Assembly: GCA_030448185.1 (NCBI GenBank)
Contig: JAUJNL010000055.1
Span: forward strand, 1 to 41,425
Direction: 5' to 3'
From: Cytophagales bacterium
Lineage (GTDB): Bacteria; Bacteroidota; Bacteroidia; Cytophagales; 172606-1
DNA length: 41,425 nt
Position 1 is the stretch's first letter. Each line of letters opens with the position of its first letter. A program made the translations under genes and the position numbers. Under the pieces are notes generated by a model. It was given only the letters and a program-made list of their open reading frames with translations, was not told where the DNA came from and ran no database searches. Below, one piece after another: positions 28,434 to 35,609 of the stretch.

Positions 28434-28843
28434 CACGTTTTCTCTCATTCCGTACTGGTAATATTGCTAAAAAATAAATTTAAATTTATAAAAAAAATCA
28501 GTAAGAAAAAGGCGGGAAGCTATGCGGGTGGTGATTTATTCATTGCAGTGTTACAGCCTGATTCCGACTGGACTTTAACCCTGCAATATTCTCACCTCAA
28601 AGGGTTGAAAACTCAAGTTTGTTTAGAAAAATGCAGGAATTAAAGAGGCATCGGTTGCCTCAAATTTGGGATTGGCTCCGGTAGAAGTTTGATTGCTGCG
28701 GCAGCCGGCACTGTTGGTGAATGTACCTATATTGACCACTCATAATTGACGACTCATAGCTTGCAAGCAATTTATTATCCTTACGTGTCAACTTCTTACC
28801 CTTTTACGCCAAGGATTACTGCATAAAACAAAATTGCCCTAGC
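28434..28843. other. Remaining intergenic stretch, mostly featureless
   Basis: Between the inverted-repeat element and the AraC gene lies an AT-rich patch at about 28465-28505 (runs of A and T with 'aaatttaaattta'), a possible promoter zone, and then the short protein-like fragment listed at 28623-28739. Nothing else is recognisable. Confidence 0.4.
28623..28739 (-). pseudogene. Short C-terminal-like protein fragment, family unknown
   Basis: A frame of 38 codons ends at TAA 28623-28625 and reads VNIGTFTNSAGCRSNQTSTG, then ANPKFEATDASLIPAFF. The composition looks like the end of a secreted protein, but I cannot name it. It starts only with a GTG directly after an in-frame stop. It may be a leftover of a deleted gene or chance. 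Confidence 0.25.
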
Positions 28844-28897
28844 TTGGGAGCGTACTTTGCCCACCTGCCTTTTTATGCAAGAACCCCAGAAAAACTC

Positions 28898-29882
28898 ATG
28901 CTCCATCTGCTGGCCTATCTGGTGCAGCGGGACGTTTCACTGGAGCAATTAAGCCAGCTTACCGGCACTGACCTTAAACATGTTGCCCAGAAAACGACAG
29001 AAAGGCCAACGCTTAAGCAACTTGAGGATTTGTGGCGTAATGCGGTCCACTTGACCGGCGACCCCCTGCTTGGGCTGCATTTCGGTGAATCGCTGCAACT
29101 GGCGGCCCTGGGAGCCGTCGGGCAATTGATTCAGACCAGTCGTACTATTGGGGAAGCACTCACGCAGGCTGCGGCATTTACCGGACTGGTCACTGACCTG
29201 TTGACCCTGCATATTTGCCCATTCCTGTGGAACTTTTACGATCCGTTTTGTCCCGCAACCGGAAGGGCCGCAGACTTCCCCTTTCGTTTGCCGCCAGATG
29301 ATGGATTTGTTTATGGCTTTTACCCTGCACGAAGCCGATGGACTGGTTCTCGAAAAAATTAAACCGGTTTCCGTCATACTCCCCTATGAAGTCGGGGATC
29401 TCGGAGAATACGAACGGGTACTGCGGAGCAAGCCCATTATTCAGAAGGGAGAATCCACCCTGGAATTTGATCGGCGTTATTGGGAAGAGCCGATCTTAAC
29501 GGCTAACTACGAATTACAGAAACTGTTGCTGCAACAGGTACGTCAGGAAAGCAACGATACAGAAAACAGCCTGCCCTTGCGGGAGCGGATTGCGCGGTTT
29601 TTACTGATGAACGCTTACCTGGGCATTCCGACCCTGGAAAGCGTGGCTGCTAATTTTAATACCAGTCCCCGTACCCTGCAACGGAAACTACAAGAGGAGG
29701 GTATTACCTATCAGCAACTCACCGACTCGATCCGTAAGTCGCTGGCGCTGCAATACCTGCAGTCGGGAAAGTATCCGCTCAAAGAAATTTCTTATATCCT
29801 TGGGTATAATGAATTGAGTGCCTTCAGCCGGGCCTTTAAACGCTGGACCGGCACTGCTCCCGTACATTATCAGCATGTTTGA
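28898..29882 (+). pseudogene. AraC-family regulator with Arabinose_bd-type N-terminus (one frameshift)
   Basis: The N-terminal half (LLAYLVQRDVSLEQLSQLTG, DPLLGLHFGESLQLAALGAV) matches the Arabinose_bd domain of OruR-like AraC proteins. The frame shifts at the T3 run 29214-29216; removing one T joins LTLHI to SCGTFTIRFVPQPEGPQTSP and the rest. The C-terminal AraC domain is intact (TLESVAANFNTSPRTLQRKL, KEISYILGYNELSAFSRAFK). The start is taken at MLHLLAYLV (28898); an in-frame ATG at 28844 is possible. The single break makes sequencing error a serious alternative. A hairpin terminator follows at 29915. Its target is unknown. Confidence 0.8.
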
Positions 29883-29914
29883 GTAAGGCGGGGCCACGCC
29901 TTTTACCCATCAAC

Positions 29915-29951
29915 AAAATACTCCTTGCCGGATCATGGCAAGGAGTATTTT
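29915..29951. terminator. Bidirectional hairpin terminator
   Basis: AAAATACTCCTTGCC (29915-29929) pairs perfectly with GGCAAGGAGTATTTT (29937-29951) around a 7-nt loop, and the arms end in A/T runs on both sides. It sits between the convergent genes ending at 29882 and 29995, so it can end transcription from either side. A smaller hairpin, AAGGCG/CGCCTT, precedes it at 29885-29902. Confidence 0.88.
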
Positions 29952-29994
29952 GTTTGGATTTATTCCCTGGTTTCCGGAACTGCGTATGACTAAT

Positions 29995-30378
29995 TTAACG
30001 TACCAAGGATAGCCGTTTTAGTCCCCTGTTTTGCAGAAAAGCCATGGCAGCGACCCAGACGGCAACGGCAGTAATCAGTAGCTGCCCGGTAAACGAAAGC
30101 GTGGAGTACAGGGACGCAGTAGTTAAAAAACTTCCGATTACCCAGGTTACATCCAGTCCAATGATGAATTGTACCCTCTTCGGCCGGGGAGTCTGCTGCC
30201 GGCTCTCAGACAGCACGATGCCCGCAAATACTACCAGAAACAAACCCACTGCCCAGAAGGGAGCTGATTGTTCCACGCCGAAAAGCTGGGCAACCGGATT
30301 GGCGAAAAGAATCAACAGGGCTCCAGTCGCACCGGAGCTAAGGGCGTTAATCAGTAAGACATTTTTTAAAGTGAGCAT
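29995..30378 (-). CDS. Small four-helix membrane protein of unknown function
   Basis: The start is placed at ATG 30378 (MLTLKNVLLINALSSGATGA), since an in-frame ATG 75 nt earlier would add a charged non-family leader. The 127-residue product has four hydrophobic helices (for example ALLILFANPVAQLFG, PFWAVGLFLVVFAGIVL, LDVTWVIGSFLTTASL and LLITAVAVWVAAMAFLQ). It resembles short Bacteroidota membrane proteins with no known role. It converges on the AraC gene and is divergent from the GNAT gene. Confidence 0.7.
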   Translation of the reverse strand: MLTLKNVLLINALSSGATGALLILFANPVAQLFGVEQSAPFWAVGLFLVVFAGIVLSESRQQTPRPKRVQFIIGLDVTWVIGSFLTTASLYSTLSFTGQLLITAVAVWVAAMAFLQNRGLKRLSLVR

Positions 30379-30578
30379 AATGGTCTTTTTTTTAACAAAA
30401 ATATTCCCCTCAGTCCGGGGAAATAGTACCTTTATCCGCCAGCCTGTTACCATTTGGCGCCTGGTAAGGGCAAACCGGAAAAAGCAATGGTATTACAGGG
30501 TAATAAGCCTGGATTGCACCCGTTGAAAAACCTTCAATGGCAGGCTATTGACAATGTTGGAATAACATAACAACGCTG

Positions 30579-31070
30579 ATGAGCTATACCTTTCGGAATG
30601 ACCGACCCGACGATTTTCTGAATGTGCTGCGAGAAGTAGGCCAGTGGCTGGTGGATAACGGACAGGAAATGTGGGAGTTGGAGACCTTGACACCGGGAAA
30701 CCTGTTTGACAAGTACACCCAGGGCAACTGCTACGTGATGTACAGCGGAGATACACCAGCCGGCACATTTATTCTCCAATGGGAAGATCCCCTGTACTAT
30801 GCCGACGTACCCCCGGGTACAGCCGGCTTCATTCATAAAGTAGCGGTTCGGCGGCAGTTTGCCGGACAGGGTCTATTTCAGCCCATGCTCGATTTCTGTA
30901 AGCAACGCTGCGTGGAGCGTGGCATCCGCGAAATTCAGTTGGAAACCGATGTTACCCGGCCGGCGCTGATGCGGTTCTACGAACGCAATGGCTTTACGCC
31001 AACTTACCTGAAAACGATTGAGGAATTTGGGCAGACGTTTGATTGCCAGTACTACGTACTGCGGTTTTAA
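30579..31070 (+). CDS. GNAT-family N-acetyltransferase
   Basis: A 163-residue acetyltransferase of the GNAT fold, which transfers an acetyl group from acetyl-CoA to an amine. The CoA-binding motif VAVRRQFAGQGL is visible (R/Q-x-x-G-x-G type), preceded by GFIHK and followed by the LETDVTRPALMRFYERNGF motif B region. The substrate cannot be told from sequence. The start MSYTFRNDRPDDF is the only plausible one. It is followed after 107 nt by an SDR gene on the same strand. Confidence 0.9.
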   Translation: MSYTFRNDRPDDFLNVLREVGQWLVDNGQEMWELETLTPGNLFDKYTQGNCYVMYSGDTPAGTFILQWEDPLYYADVPPGTAGFIHKVAVRRQFAGQGLFQPMLDFCKQRCVERGIREIQLETDVTRPALMRFYERNGFTPTYLKTIEEFGQTFDCQYYVLRF

Positions 31071-31177
31071 ATTTGAAGCAACGCCCCTTTATGGGTAGCC
31101 TGCAGCTTATAAGAAAAAAAAATAGCATTACTCAGTGGCAGGGGCGATTACGTGTGACATTCGGTAAATAAACCTGT

Positions 31178-32113
31178 ATGATTCAAAACCAGATAACACC
31201 GGAAAAACCATTAAAAGGAAAAGTAGCGTTAGTCGCCGGGGCCACGCGGGGTGCAGGCCGGGGCATTGCTACTGAATTAGGCGCTGCCGGGGCCACTGTT
31301 TACGTTACGGGCCGCACTACCCGGGCACAGCGGTCAGAATATGATTTGCCTCAAACAATTGAAGAAACCGCCGAACTCGTTACACAGGCGGGTGGTCAGG
31401 GAATTCCGATCCAGGTAGATCATTTGGTGCCGGAAGAGGTCAAACGCCTAGTCGACCGAATTGAGCTTGAACAGGGTCGATTGGATATATTGGTCAACGA
31501 CATCTGGGGAGGAGAATTTCTAGCCGAATGGAATAAACCCATCTGGGAACATTCGCTGGATAAAGGCTTGCGTATGCTACGGCTGGCCATTGATACGCAC
31601 CTGATTACCAGTCACTTTGCCTTACCGTTGCTGATCCGGAACCAGGGCGGACTCCTGCTGGAAATTACCGACGGAACAGCTGAGTACAACCGGAATAATT
31701 ACCGGCTTTCAGTTTTCTATGATTTAGCTAAATCGGCGGTCATTCGTATTGCCTGGGCGCAGGCGCAGGAGTTGAAAAGCTTCGGTGGTACGGCAGTGGC
31801 CCTGACACCGGGCTGGATGCGTTCAGAAATTATGCTGGCTCATTTTGGCGTAACGGAAGCTACCTGGCAGGATGCCTTGGAAAAAGAACCCCATTTTGTT
31901 ATTTCCGAAACGCCCCGTTACATTGGCCGGGCAGTGGTAGCACTGGCCGCTGACCCGAATGTTCACCAATGGAACGGAAAATCTACTTCCAGCGGGGAGC
32001 TAGCCAAGGAGTATGGCTTTACGGATATAGATGGTTCGCAGCCGGATGCCTGGCGGTATATTGTCGAAGTACAGGAAGCAGGCAAACCAGCTGATGCAAC
32101 GGGCTACCGGTAA
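31178..32113 (+). CDS. SDR-family oxidoreductase
   Basis: A 311-residue short-chain dehydrogenase/reductase. The Rossmann nucleotide-binding motif is at residues 21-29 (GATRGAGRG), and the catalytic Tyr and Lys are Y181 and K185 (YDLAK). The usual NNAG is replaced by NDIWGG at 107-112. The protein is longer than the common 250 residues and carries an N-terminal tail of about 12 residues. It resembles DHRS1-type SDRs; the substrate is unknown. It is the last intact gene before the accessory island. Confidence 0.9.
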   Translation: MIQNQITPEKPLKGKVALVAGATRGAGRGIATELGAAGATVYVTGRTTRAQRSEYDLPQTIEETAELVTQAGGQGIPIQVDHLVPEEVKRLVDRIELEQGRLDILVNDIWGGEFLAEWNKPIWEHSLDKGLRMLRLAIDTHLITSHFALPLLIRNQGGLLLEITDGTAEYNRNNYRLSVFYDLAKSAVIRIAWAQAQELKSFGGTAVALTPGWMRSEIMLAHFGVTEATWQDALEKEPHFVISETPRYIGRAVVALAADPNVHQWNGKSTSSGELAKEYGFTDIDGSQPDAWRYIVEVQEAGKPADATGYR

Positions 32114-32178
32114 CTCCAGACCCTTGCGATTGTAGGCGCCCCACCTGACACACCGGTAATCCAAAGGCCTGGCCAGCG

Positions 32179-32346
32179 TTATGCGGGCAGGTACACGCGG
32201 AAAGTAGTACCCATTCCGGGTTGGCTTTCTACTTCAATCCGGCCGTTCATTGCCTCCACCTGTTTCCTGACAATGAATCCGCCTGGTTACGCATCATCAG
32301 CAAGTCGTTAAGGTCACTGACGATGGTATCCGGATTCTGGGCGGCT
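32179..32346 (-). pseudogene. Histidine-kinase C-terminal fragment
   Basis: The frame ending at TAA 32179-32181 reads GGFIVRKQVEAMNGRIEVES, then QPGMGTTFRVYLPA. This is the end of a sensor kinase ATPase domain, including the G2-box-like GMGTTF and the terminal FRVYLP. Upstream, in another frame, NPDTIVSDLNDLLMMRNQ continues for about 20 codons and stops at the edge of the first hairpin repeat (32358). The rest of the gene, including the phospho-accepting His region, is gone. The break lies exactly where the accessory island begins. Confidence 0.8.
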
Positions 32347-32357
32347 ATTTATGAATA

Positions 32358-32503
32358 AAGCCCCACCCGGATACTCCTCCCGGTGGGCTTACTTATTGGT
32401 TGGCAGTGATGATTGCCCTGCCTTGGCTCCTTTAGCCTAACGGCTGGTAGTCGGGAGACTACCACATAAAAAAGCCGTAGTCTGAAGACTACGCCTAACT
32501 GGG
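32358..32503 (+). repeat. Hairpin repeat, copy A
   Basis: One of three diverged direct copies of about 150 nt. It opens with a long hairpin (AAGCCCCACC ... GGTGGG-CTT, 32358-32390) holding the near-invariant word GGATACTCCTCCCGGTGG. It continues with AGCC-taac-GGCT (32434-32445), TGGTAGTC-ggga-GACTACCA (32445-32464) and GTAGTC-tgaa-GACTAC (32477-32492), and ends near CTAACTGGG. The other copies start at 34858 and 35438. Stems stay paired while their sequence differs. Confidence 0.85.
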
Positions 32504-32755
32504 AAAGGCGGGTGAAAGCACAAGGCATGACAGCTTGGAAGAGTGCGGACGAAGGGTTGGCTCGGTTACCAGCGTGAGGCGAAGGGGCTGGCATGGCTTG
32601 TGCCCACAGCCGCCTTACAGAAGCGAACCCCATGTAGCCCTGCTGCCATGCCGAAGGATGGCAAGCCGCACCCTGCGATAGCCATTGACCGATGACACGA
32701 AGTGTCAGGTCAATCCGCAGTCGGCTAGGTGCGCAGGTGGATAAAAGAAGGCTGT
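32504..32755 (+). ncRNA. Candidate structured non-coding RNA (orphan)
   Basis: No credible protein frame explains this GC-rich stretch, yet it folds readily. Stems visible by eye are CCAGC/GCTGG (32569-32573, 32587-32591), TGCCAT-g-CC-gaa-GG-ATGGCA (32644-32663), and a nested set: ACCCTGCG/CGCAGGT (32670-32677, 32732-32738), TAGCC/GGCTA (32679-32683, 32723-32727), then TTGACC-ga-TGACAC-gaa-GTGTCA-GGTCAA (32685-32713). The layout of closed stems inside stems with GAA loops is typical of a functional RNA. It directly follows repeat copy A. I considered a HEARO/omega-type transposon RNA because of the setting, but no partner nuclease is present and I cannot verify the family. Strand is taken as plus by its direction relative to the repeat. 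Confidence 0.5.
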
Positions 32756-32763
32756 GAGGATAG

Positions 32764-33060
32764 TTACAGTTGGAGCTTACCGGGGTCTTGCCGGGTATCT
32801 TGGATGGTAATGATCTCTACTTCCTGGTCTTGAATCCGGTAGTAAAGCAAGGTATCCTTGTTGACCAAACATTCCCGCACATCCGGTTTTCGGGCCGAAG
32901 CCCGGTACATGTAGGGCATCTGACTTAGGAGTTGAAGCTTGTCGGATAGCTGAGCTAAAAACTCCAGCTTGACGGCTTCCGACCAGTTTTCGGCTAAGTA
33001 TTGCACGATGGCGTCCAAATTGCTTTCAGCCCGCTGAGAGATGGTAACCTGAAAGGCCAT
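32764..33060 (-). CDS. RelE/ParE-family toxin
   Basis: This 98-residue protein matches the ParE/RelE toxin fold. It has the N-terminal FQVTISQRAESNLDAIVQYL helix pair and the C-terminal strands ECLVNKDTLLYYRIQDQEVE and IITIQDTRQDP, typical of the family. Members either cut mRNA at the ribosome or poison gyrase; sequence alone does not decide which. Its ATG overlaps the antitoxin stop (TAATG at 33058-33062), so translation is probably coupled. The pair sits next to an ISAs1 element, as mobile toxin-antitoxin modules often do. Confidence 0.9.
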   Translation of the reverse strand: MAFQVTISQRAESNLDAIVQYLAENWSEAVKLEFLAQLSDKLQLLSQMPYMYRASARKPDVRECLVNKDTLLYYRIQDQEVEIITIQDTRQDPGKLQL

Positions 33061-33287
33061 TATTGATACTTCTTGAGTACTTCATTTATACTTTTCTTGC
33101 GGCCTGCTTCCAGATCGGCAATACCGGCTTCAATGTCAGCCCGCTGCAGGGGCGTTAAGCGTTCCCAAAAATCGGTTTGGGCTACTTTTTGTTTAGCCAG
33201 CAACGTATAGACTGCTTCCAGAATCGTATCATCACTGATTTGATCAATCAGCTCGTGTAAAGAGTTTTTCAATACCTGGGTACTCAT
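33060..33287 (-). CDS. Antitoxin of the RelE/ParE module
   Basis: A 75-residue acidic/basic helical protein, start at ATG 33287 (MSTQVLKNSLHELIDQISDD). It belongs to the Bacteroidota antitoxin type with a helical DNA-binding/dimer part followed by a toxin-wrapping tail (ERLTPLQRADIEAGIADLEA, GRKKSINEVLKKYQ). It precedes and overlaps its toxin gene. The frame stays open upstream into the ISAs1 end as far as an ATG at 33365, so the insertion could also supply an N-terminally extended form. Confidence 0.85.
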   Translation of the reverse strand: MSTQVLKNSLHELIDQISDDTILEAVYTLLAKQKVAQTDFWERLTPLQRADIEAGIADLEAGRKKSINEVLKKYQ

Positions 33288-33356
33288 GCTATGAGGTAGT
33301 TTAGAGACTAAAGTTAACGTAAAAACGATTTCACCGCAGGGAATGGTATTGATTAA

Positions 33357-34579
33357 TAGGGTCATCGCACCAAATTAGAGGGCTTGGCGTACAGTAGTGA
33401 GATAGTGCTCATCACGGGCGGCTTTTTTTCGTTTTCGTTTGAGTGAGGTCTTTTCGGGCACTTGTTTAAGGACTTGCAGGGCTAATTTTCGCATTACTGC
33501 CAGATTTTGCGGGGCATTGTCTCTTCTGACGCTAGATTGATCCTCCTTGAAAGACACATCCAGTTGCTCTAGCCAAGATTCTATCATGTAGAAGGTCTAG
33601 TGAAGCTGATTCTCGATTGACCAGTGCCCTCTGGTGAATTGGATGATCTGCCTAGCTGATACTTGGGGCAAGGAACTCAGGTAGTATCTTTTCTGGAGGG
33701 TGGTTTTGTCTAAGTACACTCTTTTGGACGCCACCATCCATACGCTACTACATGCCTTCCACTCGCCCAAACAAGCCATTGCATTCACATTAGCTGAATA
33801 GTAGTAGCGTCTTTCTTCGGCCCGGTGGTGGTCTTTGTCTAGCTGAGTACACACCAAAAACTGCTCTGAGTACCTCTCAAAGTGCTCTTTTACCTGCCCG
33901 AAGACTTCGTTTTGATTGGCTTTGAGGGCAATTACGTAGTCTGCCTTCTGCTCAATGATCTGCTCGACAATGGTATGCTGACAAGCTGGACCCAAATGCA
34001 CGCTTGTCGGCAGGTCCGGCATCAATGGTAACGACTTTGTCTTCTAAATTAAGTAGTTCTAACACCTGGGGAATGGCCACAATCTCGTTGTTTTTGTGCT
34101 CAATCTGCCTTTGAGCCAACGTTAACTGCGCCTCACTTACCCATACGCTTACCAGTTGGTTTAAACCATGTTTTGCTCCTGATGGACAAGTGCCCTTAGC
34201 TCCTTGCCGTCCACCATCAGATGCTTATAGTCCAACTCAGCCAGAATCTCTTTACCCCACTCCCGCAAACAAGCTTCCAGCGCCCCGGCATCTAAATGAC
34301 GAAACACCCGGTTCATCGTATCATGAGAAGGAATTCCGTTAGGCAGCTTGAGAAACTGTTGCAAATACGCCTTTTTATCATTGCCAAAGTCTTCCACCTC
34401 TTCAAAATCCTCGCAATCAGCAATAAAGCCAACCAGCACCAGCATCACAATGTCACTCAACTCGTGTAAACACCGGCCTTTTACCCGAAAGGCGGGTAAG
34501 TCTTCAAAATACTTGGGTACTTCCATCCCTAATTTACTCCCCCTTTGCCTTTTCCCCTATTTTTGGTGCGATGACCCTA
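33357..34579. mobile_element. ISAs1-family insertion sequence with intact ends
   Basis: The ends TAGGGTCATCGCACCAAA (33357-33374) and its exact reverse complement (34562-34579) are 18-bp terminal inverted repeats. They enclose a 1223-bp element, the usual size for ISAs1. The transposase inside is broken, so the element is probably immobile on its own. No clear target-site duplication flanks it, suggesting it is old or that a flank has been rearranged. Each end carries an ATG reading outward (GCG-ATG-ACC-CTA). Confidence 0.88.
33375..34526 (-). pseudogene. ISAs1 transposase, broken at three points
   Basis: The DDE transposase is recognisable in three pieces. Residues MEVPKYFEDLPAFRVKGRCL to DGKELRALVHQEQNM (34161-34526) are the N-terminal associated domain and first catalytic Asp region. 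The part ending in VVTIDA, then QKADYVIALKANQNEVF and GHWSIENQLH is the middle. LDVSFKEDQSSVRRDNAPQN is the C-terminus. Lesions: a one-base break after the first piece near 34161; about 31 extra nt inside the usually conserved TIDAMxCQ motif (near 33995-34030); and an in-frame block of about 36 nt with a TAG between QLH and LDVSF (near 33564-33600). Confidence 0.85.
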
Positions 34580-34857
34580 CTGGAGATTAATTTGCATTTT
34601 GAATTCCTCGATTTGGTTTTGTCTACAGCGTTCCGTAGCCAGTGGGCACTAATGCCCCGCACACGTTTGTATATGATCTGTAAATCCTTACTCGCTTTAC
34701 CTGTATCGGAAAAAATGGACTGTAGAAAAGCAAAGGTACAGATAGGGTATCCGCGAAGGAGATTACCGCATTACCTATGATTAACTCTCTTCACAAGTAA
34801 TATTCCGAGCAGCCGGTACTGCTCCCGGCTTACCCAACCTTCAGTAAAACAACAAGC
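34580..34857. other. Gap between ISAs1 and repeat copy B
   Basis: An open frame starts at the ISAs1 end (ATG 34571) and runs about 70 codons, but it has no family match and looks fortuitous. A small GC hairpin (GCCGGTACTGCTCCCGGC) lies near 34812-34829. Nothing else is seen. Confidence 0.35.
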
Positions 34858-35005
34858 AAGCCCTACTAGAGGATACTCCTCCCGGTGGAACTTACTTGTT
34901 GTATTATATTTACGCTTGCTCTGCCCTGGCTACTCTAGCCGGACGGCTGTAAGTCAGAGACTTACTTCCATTAAAAAGCACAAGAGAAACTCTTGCGCTA
35001 GTTGG
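34858..35005 (+). repeat. Hairpin repeat, copy B
   Basis: Second copy of the roughly 150-nt repeat: the opening word GGATACTCCTCCCGGTGG is identical to copy A. Its hairpins are AGCC-ggac-GGCT, GTAAGTC-aga-GACTTAC (34949-34965), and CAAGAG-aaa-CTCTTG (34981-34995) closed by AGC/GCT. The sequence ends in GCTAGTTGG, which overlaps the TTG start of the XRE gene at 35002. The opening hairpin is less perfect than in the other copies. Confidence 0.85.
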
Positions 35006-35385
35006 ACATCGGCAAAACTATTAAGGCCATTCGGGAAGAAAAGGGACTCACCCAGCAGCAGATTGCCGAACTCATCTCGATGCACCGGTCTAATTATTCA
35101 AGGGTAGAAACTGGAGAACGGGATTTATCCATTGAAGCGGCCAATAAAGTAGCCCGCTACTTCGGCATGTCTTTGGACGAACTGGTCAACTTTGACGGAA
35201 AGCTGCCCAACGAGGTCACCGTCGAAGATAAATCCCTCACGGAACAAGTAAAGCTTATTCAGCAACTGGAACCGGAAGAAAAACAGATGGTCTTTAAAAT
35301 GATTGACACCTTTTTGACCAAGAAAAATTCAAAGACTTCTTCCACAAAAATATCGCCGCCCTCTAAGCTCATGTCCGGCTCATAG
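35002..35385 (+). CDS. XRE-family helix-turn-helix regulator
   Basis: A 127-residue protein with a classic XRE/Cro helix-turn-helix (about residues 5-60): IGKTIKAIREEKGLTQQQIA, ELISMHRSNYSRVETGER, then a short helical domain with a Lys/Ser-rich C-terminal tail. It starts with TTG at 35002, and no ATG is in frame upstream. The TTG lies inside the last bases of repeat copy B, so the native start may have been displaced by the repeat. Whether the product is made depends on that TTG and on a promoter within the repeat. It might regulate nearby mobile genes; this is inference. Confidence 0.8.
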   Translation: MDIGKTIKAIREEKGLTQQQIAELISMHRSNYSRVETGERDLSIEAANKVARYFGMSLDELVNFDGKLPNEVTVEDKSLTEQVKLIQQLEPEEKQMVFKMIDTFLTKKNSKTSSTKISPPSKLMSGS

Positions 35386-35437
35386 CACCTCCCACCATTA
35401 GCATCGCTCACCGTTAGCATCTCCCTGAAAAACACCA

Positions 35438-35589
35438 AAGCCCCACCAGAGGATACTCCTCCCAGTGGGGCTTACTTATCTGATTGCATTTATACTTGCC
35501 CTATTCCTGCCAGCTTAGCCTGATGGCTAGAGCTACAGACTTACTGTTATCGAAAAGCACAAGTCTGAAGACTGGCGCTAGTTTTGGGT
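35438..35589 (+). repeat. Hairpin repeat, copy C
   Basis: Third copy of the repeat. The opening hairpin is the most regular: AAGCCCCAC-ca-GAGG-atact-CCTC-cca-GTGGGGCTT (35438-35473). It is followed by AGCC-tgat-GGCT and CAAGTC-tgaa-GACTGG (35560-35575), closed by AGC/GCT. The second variable hairpin seen in copies A and B is not preserved here. The end reads GCTAGTTTTGGG. Confidence 0.85.
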
Positions 35590-35609
35590 GCTAGCTAATC
35601 CAATACACT

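Noticed and set aside
32349..32633. Open frame of 94 codons on the minus strand across repeat copy A and the RNA-like region
   Set aside because: It spans the border of two non-coding structured segments, has no family resemblance and is richer in rare word use than neighbouring genes. Fortuitous.
32504..32755. Group II intron, retron or RNase P RNA for the structured segment
   Set aside because: No domain V-like hairpin, no reverse-transcriptase gene and none of the conserved RNase P words were seen. A HEARO/omega-type RNA was considered but could not be verified.
34571..34780. Open frame of 69 codons starting at the ISAs1 end
   Set aside because: No recognisable domain; its start lies within the IS terminal repeat. 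Probably chance, noted only for its outward ATG.
32358..35589. CRISPR array
   Set aside because: The three repeat copies are far apart, long and diverged, with genes between them; no regular spacing or short identical repeats.
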